DNA from: Archilochus colubris
Taxonomy: Eukaryota; Chordata; Aves; Apodiformes; Trochilidae
Direction of reading: 5' to 3'
Assembly (NCBI GenBank): GCA_023079485.1
Contig: CM041083.1
Span: 178,826,480 to 178,890,479 of the forward strand
Length of the DNA stretch: 64,000 nt
Under the pieces are notes generated by a model. The model had not been told where the DNA came from. It did not search any database and saw only the letters and a list, made by a program, of their open reading frames with translations. Below are positions 35,358 to 46,560 of this stretch, piece after piece. Numbering within the stretch: position 1 is the stretch's first letter; every line of letters starts with the position of its first letter. A program made the translations under genes and the position numbers.

Positions 35358-38300
35358 CTATTGATTCTTTCTGACATCCCTTCCCTCTTCTTAGGAGCCT
35401 ATTTTGGGATAATTCTCTCAAACAATCAGGTTTTCCGACCTGCATGCAAAGTCTTTCCACTCAGCCTCAGATACTTCTCACCTGCAATAATGTTTTTTTC
35501 TACTAGAGAATAAAAACACCTGTGTTACAAAAAGGAGGTTATTTTGTCTCTTGAAGTTGTTCATGTGGGTTTCCATTACTAGCACTAAAGTTACCAACTG
35601 CTTCTCTTGGTCCCATAACTTCCCAATAGGCTGAGTTGCAGGGGCCATAGACCTCCTCCCTCAGTTCAATCTGGTTCCTTGAGGGATATCAGGGCAACAC
35701 ATATTTAAGAGACTTGTTAGAAACCTAAGTAGTGCCTTCACACTCTCTCCAAATGGTCACAACATACAAGGCAGATTGAACTAAACGAGGAGAAAAGGAC
35801 ACCAAACCTGGACAAAAACATGCTCATATTTATGCCAAAATAAATACTTGGAAAAAAATTACAATCTTTTCCTGGAGAAAATGTAGGACAGTTTTCTAGA
35901 TACATTTCCAAGAGGAGACAAGTCAGGCCAACAAAATCCTTTTTCATGTATTTTTTAGGAGATGTGTAGGGAAAGACTTGGGAAATGAGGAAGGATCTGC
36001 TTGCTTGCCCTGCAAAGATAAATATTTTACTGCTAGTGGTTCTGGTTGTCAGCACTTCACCTGAAAGACTGCAAAGGGGCCCATTTGCCAATAATAATGA
36101 TCAAGTTACAGGATTATGAGTCCCTGCCCATGAGAAAACCAAGCAAGGAAGGCAATACTGCTCAGTACTTCTCTGTATGCTTACACAGATCCAGGCCGTG
36201 CTCTAGGACTACACAAACACTGTTGTTAGTTACCAAAGCAAAGTGCCCCACAAAGAACAAGTACTGGGCAAACCAGTTGACCAAGGAAATGGAGATTGTT
36301 GTAAGGAGAAACCTGAAGTTTGTGGTGTACCCAAAGAAAAGCCAAGAGGTGCTGTCACTGCCCTCTGCAAATGCCTGAGAAAGAAAAAGCTATTTAAGGT
36401 AAGCACTAGCACCAGGAAAAAAAAAAAATTATAACCTGTCTCCACAACAAGTAAGGCTGCAGAGGGAAGATCTCTCATCAACGGAATGTGATGTCCTGTA
36501 AAGTCCCTGAACTCCCCAGGGCAGTTGTGGAGGATGGGAATCCTTCAGAGAGCTTCTGCCTGGAGCCATGGCAGTACATGGCAGTGGCTGCCAGAAGGGG
36601 CTGTGTGTTATCCCAGTGCTGCCTCCAGGGAGGAGGCTGTGGAGCAGAGCAATGTCTGGTTACTACACCAAACAACCATCCATTGTCCTGGGTCTGGCAG
36701 CCTGGAGGGATCCCCAAGATAAGCTGCTGGCTGAAACCAGATCCTGGACACTGATGATGCCTGCAGCATCCATCAAACAACAAATCCAATTGATCTTCTT
36801 ATCACAGAGGGGAAAAAACCCAGAAGGATTAGGCCTGGGAATTGCTCCCCACTCACATCTCTACTCCAAGACAGAAATGAGTCTTGTGGGTGAAAATAAT
36901 GTAGCACAGTCAGAGCTGGGCAGTTTGCAATACTGGAAGCCCTGATGGTCTCATTAACAGGGAGGTGACCAAGTGGTGACCAGGGCCAGAAGCAGCAGTG
37001 AGAAGAGGCGTTGCATATGGCAAACCCCAGTGGGTTGTGCAGTGCCTGGAGGTGCTGAAGGAGTGAGAAGAGGAATGGCAGCAGGCAAGGCAGCAAGGGT
37101 TACCCCCCAGAGAGCACTCCATGCCCTGGGACAGCCTCTGGCTGGGGCTGGTGAGCACCTCCAGGCCAGCAGCCTCCAAGGGAGAGGGGCCTCCTGCCCA
37201 CCCACAGGATCTTTCCTCTAACTTTCCTCAGTTTAAATTTGATTTTATACTGGCAACTGGTATAAACAGGTCCAGTAGCCTGTAGTCAAATCTTGGCCCT
37301 AGGATTTCTGGTGTCCCAGATAGAGCTGTCAGAGGAGATTTCAGTGACCCTATTTGTTCCCAGTTAGGAGTACCAAGAGTGGTATGTCCACGTCAGTTCA
37401 GCTATATCCATGTCTGAAGAAAAATTTTCTCTCCGGAGCAATATAAATATTTGTTTCCCTTTCCCTCTCATGAGGGACTGCTCAGAGCTGAGATAATCTC
37501 CCCGATGTCCATGGAGCGGAATTAGAAAAAAGAATCCCAGAGAAGTGACCCACACCAGGGTTTTTCACATCCTCCATCTGGTTCACATGGTTGGATTATT
37601 ATTTTTTTTTTTTACTGTATGGATGTGTTGGCACGTGCAGACCTTCAAGGGCTGCTCTGTCCTGCAGCAAGCATGGCAGCACCTGTGGGGAAATAGGCAA
37701 GGAAAGACCCCATTGAAGCTGAGGGAGCTCATACACTGGTGCCCACCAGGCACTGCCCTGCTGGAAGAAGCCTTCAGGTCCCAGGACAGCCAATGCCTCC
37801 TCCACACACAGCACATTGTACACCAGGACCTGGGTTAGGCCAGGAAACACCTTTTACAGGGTATAAGAAGGAATTCTTCACCAGGCCACAACACCCCCAA
37901 TGCATTTTTTGTCCATGTACATTCCCATAACTCTTGTATAGCCTAAGAGTGACAGAGGTGGGATCATTTTTTTCAGTCACAGTCTGTTTCTGAAACAGGG
38001 ATTGAACACATTAAAAAAAGTGATGTAGAAGTCATTATTTGCATTCAGAGTGGTTATATGCAGTACATAGTAGAACTAACAAGGTATATTTAAAAACTGA
38101 GTAAAATACCTTGTTTTCTTTTAAGTGGACTCAGAACTGTTCAGCAAATGGGACAGAAGAGGGCAAATAATAAGCAGAAGGAAATAACACTGATCACAAG
38201 GGAGTAGAAGTCCTTTCAAACAAACCTATTTAGTCAAACTGAAGGAGAGGATGACAAAGGAGAAAGTAACTGATAAAACACTGAGGAATTGCATTAGTGG

Positions 38301-38679
38301 CAATGAAATAATAACTGAGATCTGACTTTTTTTTCAACAGGCAACCTTCCTATGGCAAAGGAACATGGCCTGGCCTCCAGGACATGGTGAAGTAGATTGT
38401 CAGGATTTGAGGGATTGCTTTTCTGGAGCTCCTGAGAGGGAGTCAGATTTTCCAGGTCTCTGATGGCACGATGAGGAGTTATTTGACAGCAAGAGCTGTA
38501 CAAAATGAAGCATTTCAAAGAGAGAGATGTTATAAGGAGCTTGCCTCACCTGGAGGTACTGGACGCTGCAAAAGACCTTGCCACCAGTTTATTATTTGTA
38601 GGACTGCAGCAGCCCTAGACACTGTGTGAAATGCACGGGTAGAACCCAGAGGTTTTAAAATCTGAGCAGACCACCAAAG
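35358..38679. other. Non-coding DNA
   Basis: No exon or RNA recognised. Frames of 110-125 codons (36046-36378 +, 36568-36945 +, 35738-36091 -) show no domain and lack a convincing splice context. A short A run (36418-36427) and a T run near 37604-37613 occur. Confidence 0.45.
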
Positions 38680-38785
38680 AGCACAGAAGTGAAGGGGCTT
38701 GCCCAGGGTCAGAGTGCAAGTCAGAGGGGAACCAGGCAAAGGGCTCAGGTCTTGACACCACATGTTCCTGCTGTGTATATACAGG
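38680..38785. repeat. Possible ancient MIR/L2-type remnant
   Basis: The string GAAGTGAAGGGGCTTGCCCA, then GGGTCAGAGTGCAAGTCAGA, then GGGAACCAGG and CAGGTCTTGACACC follows the order of the conserved MIR/L2 block: tgacttgcccaaggtcacac, then cagagc, gaacccagg, and ctgactcc. Similarity is stronger than for the 7.9 kb candidate. It would be a deep amniote-age relic. The assignment is from consensus memory only. Confidence 0.45.
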
Positions 38786-41099
38786 AGGGTTAGGCAGGGC
38801 TACTTTACATACTGTGTACCTTTTTGGCCTGTTTGCTGCAGACTTAAGCTTTGATGACTTCTAGCAGAGCCCAGCTTTTCTCTGGTACCCAAGCAGGAAG
38901 TTCTTTCTTTCAGTTCTTCCTTTCCCAGCTGCACAGAAATGGGGCAAATGGCCAAGAACAGCAAGTTCTTCTTTGCAGCTTCCTCATCTGAGTTATGCAA
39001 GTGATTAAATGGTTTATGTCCCCCCTCCATTTTCTATCTCGTGACTTCATGCAGAGTGCCTTTCCATCAAAATTAACAGCCATCTAGATGGATGGAGGTC
39101 TCCAAAGCTTGCTGACCTGCCCTTCTATCTCCCATTCTGTATATACTGTGCTAGGGCAGTCTGGTTCTCACCACCTTCTAGACCCCAGTCACAGCTCTTT
39201 GATGAAGTCACAGCTGAGATGACAGTGGTTCATGGGAAGCTGAAGCAGTTTCCTTCACTGAATGCCCAGGCCATGGCCTGCCTGCCCTGGAGGAAGCTGT
39301 CTCTGCTGGACACACTCCCTCTCATTGTTTTGAGCAGCTTTTTCAGCTGCCAGGCAGGAGCCTGTTATCATTAATCAAAGCCATACCCACAAGAAAGGGC
39401 AGCAAGAAATAGTTTGAGGATATTTTAAACCAGTAACTATTTTTTATGCTTCCTCTTGAGATCAGCCAGTCTCTGCCCAGGAATGAAGCAGCTCTTTTCC
39501 CTTTCTCCTGTGCCACTCTGGTCCTGGGATGGTACTGGAAAGGTTCAGCTCACAGGGCTCCAGGAGCTCAGGATGCTCTGCTCTCCCAGCACCCTTCAGA
39601 AGAGTAGAAGGGTGGTAGGCAGGGACACCCACTTACCATGCTGTGAGTGATCAGTCCTCTGGCCTGCCCTCCATCCAATGCTGCAGTCCTGTGAGCTACC
39701 TTCTGCTCCAGACCTCCAGCATTACACGCATGTGATTTATTGTCCACCAAGAGAGCATGGTGGCACTGTGGCCACCAGCTTCTCTGGGCCACCTCCTTCC
39801 TATGGCAGCCTGGCTCTGCACCCTTCCCTGACTCTTATTCAGCTCAGTGGGGTTCAGCCCAAAGCAGTTCTTCAAGGTAAAGGCCACTTCCAAAAAGCCT
39901 GGAAGAGTGAACCAGAATTTTCCCAGCACAGGGGTCCTCTATAACCCTCTTGAGAGTTCCCAGTCTTGCCAGAGGGTCAGCAGCTTGATTACCGGGAATT
40001 TTCTGTATGCAGTTTACCCTCTAGTATTTCTTTCAGAATGTTTGGTCTGAACTAAGAAGCTGAAAAATGTTTTCTGTGCTAGAGTGTGCCTCCCCCACCA
40101 GATAGAGCAAACAATTGCTTACAGTCTTTGGGAAGACTGTGAGGGTTAAGGGGCACGCAAACAGAAGAGGATCAAACCTTCTCTAATTTTGGAATTACTG
40201 TATTTGCCTCCCCAAGCCCACCTCTTCCACCTGTATTTAGCAACTTAGTCTCTGGGAGAGCCTCTGGGAGAGAGGTGCAACCAAGCCCTCTGAGGGCAAG
40301 ACAAGACAACAGGCAGTCCTTATGTTCAGTCTCAGCTTTGACCCTGCCTCTGTGATTTGAGTTTGAGCATGTCATACACAGGTAGATACCAGTGAAGTCC
40401 CAGGCAGCACTGACTTCTGGCCAAAACAGTCTGGTGGCCAGAGGGTACATTGCATGGTTCCTGTGGTCTTTGGGGGTCTGGAGGAGAAGGTGTACCCATC
40501 ATGGCAATGGGATAAGAGGGAGCCCTGCATGGATGTGCTGCCCACACCAGCACGGCTGGTGAAGCTACAGAAGCTACACAAGAATAAGAGGGCTTACAGC
40601 TCCTGGTAGCATCTCAAATACACTCCTCATCTGCTTGAATATACCTGGTGGGGTGTAAGTGAGCCTGGAAGGAACCGTGTGACTGTTGAAATTGCTCCCT
40701 TTTGCTGAGAGAGACAGACACAGGAGGAGGAGAGGAGCCTGACTGCACTGCTGAGCAGGCAGCAGAGCCGGGGGGATGGGGAATCGTGATTTCTACTTCT
40801 TGCTCTGGGCTTGCTTCTGAGTTTCTCCTTGTATCATTCCTTGCGTGCACCTGCATTGCTAAACAGGAACTCCGGAGCTACAGATGTAAAGCAGGACCTG
40901 AAGGGCTCACAGAGAGCCCATGGCAGGAGGAGAAATGAGAAACAAGTCCCCGTGGAGCTCTCAGAACAGGGAGAACCTCCTCCTGCCCAGCATTCCCCAC
41001 TTTCCACCCTAAACCCAGCCACACAGTCTATACTTCCTCACGGTTTAGCTGGGGCAGCACATTGCTTCCCAAGAGGTAATTCTCACCGAGAGGACCTGC
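38786..41099. other. Non-coding DNA
   Basis: No gene recognised. Note a 12-bp tandem CTCTGGGAGAGC-like repeat at about 40252-40275. A 182-codon + frame at 40811-41359 is proline/serine/alanine-rich, reflecting C-rich DNA, with no domain. Confidence 0.5.
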
Positions 41100-41394
41100 A
41101 GCTCAGATGGCTGTGCTTTGGCTCCCACTCATGCTTCCCCCCCACCCCCAGCCTGGCACCGGCACAGCCACCCAGTGCCCACCCCGCTATTAACAATCAA
41201 ATCACACCGGGGCCACCCAAGGCTGCGCAGTGCAAGGTGCGCTGGGGCAGGGGCAGGTGCCGAGCCTGGTGCTGGGCAGGAGGCGGTACACACACAGACA
41301 CCCACCCCTCTCCCCCCCAGGCTTTCTGTCGCCAGCAGATGGCATCGCCACTCTCATAGCCCTGGCCAGTGAAATCAAGCAAAACTCCACCCTT

Positions 41395-41431
<37 letters not shown>

Positions 41432-41850
41432 TACAGGTGAGCTCAGAGCTGTAAAGAAAGCACTTGCTGGGCAAATTTATACAGTGTGATTTTCTCTAAA
41501 AGATCTGTTCATACAAAACCTAATGAAGGAATGCTGCCCTGTTTATCCCTGGATAATAAAAGGCTTGGGTGCACGGTATGACAAGCATCCTCACATCCTC
41601 TTAACCCGAGGAGCTAAATGTACTCGGTGCCTTGGCTCAGCCCCCGAGAGGACCCAGCAACACATCTCTTGCTCAGCATCTCTGAGTGCCCGTAAGGTGA
41701 CGGAGGACCACGCTGGATGCTCGCCTGCCAGCACCCGCGTTTCACCCTGCCCGAGCAAACCCTGCCCAGGGTAGCCGGGCAATGCCTCCGGAAAAGCAGT
41801 GCCAGTGAGTCAGCAAAATACAGCTGACTAAGCACCTCCCCGTTAGATTC
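41100..41850. promoter_or_regulatory. Candidate distal regulatory region (CTCF-like and MARE-like sites)
   Basis: CpG content is higher than in neighbouring DNA. CCAGCAGATGGC at 41332-41343 fits the CTCF core CCASYAGRKGGC. GTGAGTCAGCA at 41805-41815 is the reverse complement of TGCTGACTCAC, an NF-E2/MAF-type site. AATCAAATCAC-like AT islands sit inside the C-rich DNA. The block is interrupted by a 32-T run. This could be an insulator or enhancer; a decayed CpG-rich exon is an alternative I could not support. Confidence 0.35.
41397..41428 (+). repeat. 32-T homopolymer
   Basis: An uninterrupted run of 32 T. It could be the reverse complement of a poly(A) tail from a retrocopy lying to the right on the minus strand, but I recognise no retrocopy body there. 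Runs this long are unstable and prone to sequencing error. Confidence 0.97.
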
Positions 41851-43994
41851 TGGACATCAAGAACTAACTATCCCTGACTTCGCATTTATTTGGCTGGATT
41901 ACTGAAGTGGCTACAAGCTAGCAGCCTTAAAGTACCCGATTACTCTCATCCAAATGCAACATCCTTGCTAAGCTCAGGTGATAAAAGATTTCCATTCCTC
42001 CCTCCCCACAGCCAGGCAGATTTGTCTGGGAGAAGCCTAAGCCAATATATCCTGTCATCTCTATTTACATGCTTCTTCCACCACGTCAAGGGGTCAGGTA
42101 TGTTGTTTTGCACATACCATTAATGATTAACTGTTGTCTGTGGAAGAACGAGTTTTTCTTTTGGCTTAAAAAAAAAATAAAAACCAACAAACCTTGAAAG
42201 ATTAAATTGAAAATCAGCTTTGGGTTGGCTTCAAGTGGGTATTTATGACTACAGAATAGATGGCACAGAAGATCAGAAGGCATTTGGAATCTCAGAGTTT
42301 TTTGTCTGGGTTTTTGTTTGTTTGGTTTGGTTTTGTTTGGTTTGGTTTTTGTTTTGGGTTTTTTGTTTGTTTTTTGTTTTTTCTGATCTGTTCCTGGTAG
42401 GCTTGCAAATGGCTAGAAAAACATGAGAGGGGGAAAAAAAAAACAAAAAACAAACCACCCAGGCGTATTGTCTGGGCCCATAATTTCCTGGTATGGTTGC
42501 CAACTCTATGTGACCTTCTACAGGTCACTCAAAGAGGAAAGTGAGAATGGAGTATCCATCACTCCTGTTTCTAAGCTTCTACAAGTTCAGGTTCAACTCC
42601 CAGCAAGAGCAAACCCTGAGTCAGAGTCATTCCCTGAGCTCTGGGGTCAGACCCCACAAATACAACAGGCTTCACTGAAAGTGGTTCTGTAGGTTCTCAT
42701 TAGAGATGGTGGAGGGTGAATGATCCCACATATTTTGGGATGGGATGATGAGCTCTCTGGAAGAATCTTCCAAAAAGGAAGATTTTTAGAAGAGAGGTTC
42801 TTGCCTTGGTTTAGCTGCTAAGTTTGAGAAGGCCAAAGGTGCCTAAGAGGAGTCTTAGTGTTAACCTCCTCAGGATACTACCTTTGAATTGGGAAGAACT
42901 ATTCCTTCTGCTGTCTTGTTCCTTTGTATGTTATGATATTCATGGAAAAGACTAATTCCTAACATACAGTAGCAGGTGACTTTTTTCCAGCCAGATACCA
43001 GGTCAGGGAGGGCCAGCCTGACCCAGGGGGCTGGAGGAGGTCCTGATACCATGTTCAGGGACTCTCTAGAACATCTGTGTGTCCACTCATGCACACACAA
43101 GCAGAGCTCTCCAGATATCTCTGGTGACTTTTGGCTGCATGAAGCCTTTGGCATGTACCTTGTGGGATTCCAAGGGTTTGGCCAGCCCTGCTCCAGGCAC
43201 TGCATGAATGCAGGAATAAGTGGTTATATCAGTGATAGGAGATCAGCTACACTGGCTTGTAGGCATTTGCCTCAGTTGGATGAGATCAGATAGCTTATCA
43301 TTGATTCCCATCTTGGTGGCAAGGGTTGGGCATGTTCACCAGCAGCCCTGGAGCTCACTGTGCTGGGGCTGAAGGTGCCTGTGCAGGAGGCTGGATGCTG
43401 AGCACAGCTCTGCTGTGGCAAACCCTTCCCAACAGACATCAAATGGACCACAGAAATAACCAGGTCCCAAGCATTCTCACCTCTGCACAGCTCGGCATTC
43501 ACATAGTAAGTATGACCTGAAGATAAAAGAAAACAAAACTAGCTCTGAACAAATTATTCTTTCAAGTACCCTCTGGTCATTGTAGGGAGAGACAGAAGCT
43601 TGAACACAGAGTCATGGATCAGTCAGTTGCAGTGCACAGAGACTGTATTGATGGACATGTTAAAAATATCCAGATGGCTGTGAGCCAGAAACCATTTTGT
43701 GTCTATATTGGGATTTCATTTCCTTTTGTTTTTGCTCCATTTTTTCTGAAGAACTCTTTCCATGATCCACTACATTGGAACTTTACACTTGAGTTGTTCT
43801 GAGGCAGGGAGGTGTTTTATCTGCTAAGGTGCTTACAACAAGGTTTTAATGGTACGATATGGGCAGAGGGACAGGTACAGTTCTGGTTCACTGCTGCAAA
43901 GAGCTGCACTGAGGAGCATAAAGCTTGGTGCATTGCCTCTCTCTCCAGCTCTGCAGGGAGCTGGCTTGTCCTGGGCAAAAACAAAGGGTTAAAA
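41851..43994. other. Non-coding DNA with T/G-rich low-complexity tract
   Basis: From 42297 to about 42381 the + strand is almost only T and G (TTTGG, TTTTG units), followed at 42433-42453 by an A-rich run with C interruptions. Otherwise unique sequence. Near 43285-43300 there is GATAGCTTATC, a facing GATA pair. No gene recognised. Confidence 0.55.
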
Positions 43995-44045
43995 ATTATA
44001 TCATCATAGGTCAGGTTGGAAGGACCTTCTGCAGATTCCCTCATG
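43995..44045 (-). repeat. Possible CR1 3'-terminal scrap
   Basis: ATTATATCATCATAGGTCAG followed by GTTGGAAGGACCTTC resembles the reverse complement of the CR1 terminal octamers and adjoining block. Only about 50 bp, so a chance match cannot be excluded. Confidence 0.45.
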
Positions 44046-44639
44046 TGACCTTTGCTTGATAGCAGAGACTTAGATTGGATTTTCCAGCTTGCTAAGCCCT
44101 TGCTAAGCCCTCCACTGCACCTTCTCCCATATTCCAACATGTCTCTAGAACAGGGAACACCAAGACTGGAGGAGGCCCATGAACAGTGGAGAAGAGTACA
44201 AAAATCCCATTCCCTGCTCTGCCATCTATGCTCTCACTGGTCCAGGTCAGGGGAGGGCTTGTTTTTGCTGTACTGACTCAAAATTGGGAAGCTGTATTTT
44301 TGCTGCTAAGAAATATTTTGGGGGGATGACTTCAGGGACAGGTTCCTAGTAAATAAACATAGATCTGTCTGGGAGCAAACATGTGCTGAATAATTGATAC
44401 ATACTAAGTACAGCACTGTACATAATTTCTATTGGATGTAACAAGAATGTTGGAAAAGAAGCAGTGAAATTTAAAGGCCTTTTGTCCAGGAGCTTCAAGT
44501 ATTTTCAATCAATATCCTGTGAGTTAAGCCTTTCCTTCAAAGGAGCTGATTGTATTTCTGCATATAAATATAATGCATTCCTCAAAATTAATATAGTAAT
44601 CACAAAGCATTTACCAAAGGTCCACAATTAGCTTTTGGA
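44046..44639. other. Non-coding DNA
   Basis: Contains an 11-bp tandem duplication TTGCTAAGCCC at 44089-44110. AT content rises to the right. No gene recognised. Confidence 0.5.
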
Positions 44640-44890
44640 TATAATTTCACATTGCAAAACTTCAAGTTATTGTCTGCAGAGAGCAGGTAGATCTTCTCTG
44701 GCATAATGGTGGTCCTTTGTGAGATGCGACAGCTAACTCCCTAATTAATCTTCGAAATGTCAAAGCCTGCTGGAAGTAATTGGGCCTGACAGTTCAAGGG
44801 CTAATTAACTTCAAACCTTGCATTTTATCTTGATTCCTCCACAATTCTAGGTCACTTACTTACTTTCTTTTCACATGATTTTCAATGTTC
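44640..44890. promoter_or_regulatory. Candidate conserved non-coding element
   Basis: Two CTAATTAA sites (44741-44748, 44801-44808) flank GAAGTAATTGGGCC; around them are GCATAATGG and TATCTTGATTCC. The paired TAATTA spacing (60 bp) and complex, non-repetitive AT-rich sequence resemble known developmental enhancers. Conservation cannot be assessed here. Confidence 0.35.
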
Positions 44891-46179
44891 TGGAGCGTGT
44901 CTGTTCCTATCTGCTTTTTTGGACATGAAGGTCAAGACTGAAGGTATTAAGTTGGGTGTGTTGCACTTCACAAATCCTCCTGGGGTATTTTGACTTCACA
45001 GAAGAAAACTGGTGCAAGCAGAGGGCTGGTCCCTGAAGAGCAGCTCGCTGCAGGAGATGCTGGCTGCAGGCCCCGGGGGCCTCCTCTTTGCTGGGAGGTA
45101 TCAGCAGTACCCAGGAGCAGGCGGTGTTCCTGAGGTTTGGCATCGTGTGGAGAGGAGCCAGTGTCGTTCATCATCATCGGCATCCCAGCGAGGCAGAAGG
45201 CAGCAGTTTTACAGCCCCCAGAGTGTTGCAGTTTCACTGCTCAGCTTTATGTGGGCAGGGTTATGTGTGCTACAACCTGCTGTTCTGGTAAGCCTCCACT
45301 GGCCTCCTCCATCAGATCTCCTGGGGCTGGGGTCTCATTTGTCTTCCCTCTCTGCAGTCTTGCTTGACCCTTGGCTGAAAAAAAGAGGAAGGACTTTTGC
45401 AGCACAGGCTCCAAATACCCTCCCCCTGCTGCCCGTGCCCATGTTGAATGACCTTGTGGCTATTACTAGAAATGCACGAAAGGCCTTTTCTCTGGTTGAC
45501 AGGCTCAGTCTCTAGTCATGCGTGGATATAGAGTGTATCTCTGTGAGAGCGGCATCTGCGTAGGTGCCTGAGCTGACCCCTGCATCTCTTTGTTTTCCAC
45601 ATGGCCAATTCACAAGGGTAACTGAAGCAAAGAGCTATTAGGCAGGCATTCCCTGTAGGTACACCTGAACCAGGAGTTGCAGGGCTCCCTCCAGGCTCTC
45701 CAGCAGCAGGAGCCCAGTCGCGGGAGCTGGATCCTGCACCAGCCCCTGACCAGGTCCCCCCCTCAGACACAGGGCAGCAGCATCCTTCCACTACCTCCTG
45801 CTGCTGGCAGTGGAAGCCACAAGTGCTGAATTATTTCAGTCTTGTTCTGCCTCAGGTATAGCTGTGCTGATTACATTCCCCCTCAGTGTAACAGAGTACT
45901 AAGAAGGAAAGTCTATTATGTTGCAAACGATTGTGGGGGGAAGAGAGGGTTTCTATCTGCCCAGATACAACAAAGCTGCAATTCCGGGTGACTCAAGTTA
46001 AATCACAAGAGCAGACATCTCCCATTCAGCCATTAGCTTCAGACACACACAGCTCATACTTGAGCAGAAGGATCATCTGCTCCAGAGAACAGGGGATGAA
46101 AAAGCTGTATCTGGTTTCCTTGCTCTTTTTTAAATCCTCATTTCCTCTAAGATAGGGCTTTCTTACAGCTGCTGCACAA
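44891..46179. other. Non-coding DNA, includes a 167-codon open frame
   Basis: A + frame at 45012-45515 is open for 167 codons over a GC- and CpG-richer patch. A CTG followed by GTAAGC at about 45287-45295 resembles a splice donor, but no acceptor, domain or codon pattern supports an exon. Confidence 0.4.
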
Positions 46180-46560
46180 CCCTCTCCAGACAATATCTAA
46201 TCTGTCTGTCACAGCCGTATCAAGATGTCCCTTGAGTGTAGTACCTAGTGATGACTGACAACTGTCATTAAGTGCTACTCCTCAAACGACAAGGCTCATT
46301 TCGTTAACAGGATTGCATAGACTCAGCCTGCAATCTTGGAAGGGAAAAAGAATTGCCATATGTTCACACAGGATTTATATAATGTCTCCTTTTAAAATCC
46401 CTTTCATTTAGTAGCCCAACAAAATTAAGAACAGATGATAATACTAACCACATATTACATCTATATATTTGTTGGTTTACTTTTAAGGTTTTTGCTAAAT
46501 AAAAGAATGTTTGATCTTATTCAGGCTGTTTTCTTTGACTAAATGTTATACAAGTCACTG
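46180..46560. promoter_or_regulatory. Candidate conserved non-coding element
   Basis: High-complexity sequence with CTGTCATTAAGTGC, CATTTCGTTAACAGG, GGATTGCATAG, CCATATGTTC and ACAAAATTAAG. These resemble NKX, HNF1/GTTAAC-type, C/EBP-like and homeodomain cores. Chosen by texture; no single motif is decisive. Confidence 0.25.

Noticed and set aside
35161..35460. Minus frame with repeated LLFSS
   Set aside because: Direct translation of the AGAGA microsatellite.
37030..37075. RE1/NRSF site from GGAGGTGCTGAAG
   Set aside because: Only the right half resembles RE1; the left half does not match.
40811..41359. 182-codon + frame
   Set aside because: Pro/Ser/Ala-rich translation of C-rich DNA, no domain, and it overlaps minus frames equally well; no splice or start context.
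41320..41390. Possible exon after a polypyrimidine-AG at about 41320
   Set aside because: The following frames hit stops within 12-17 codons in the two frames I checked, and no protein similarity is recognisable; the C-run is low complexity.
45012..45515. 167-codon + frame with donor-like GTAAGC inside
   Set aside because: No domain and no acceptor; the donor-like string lies in the middle of the frame; length is within chance for a GC-richer patch.
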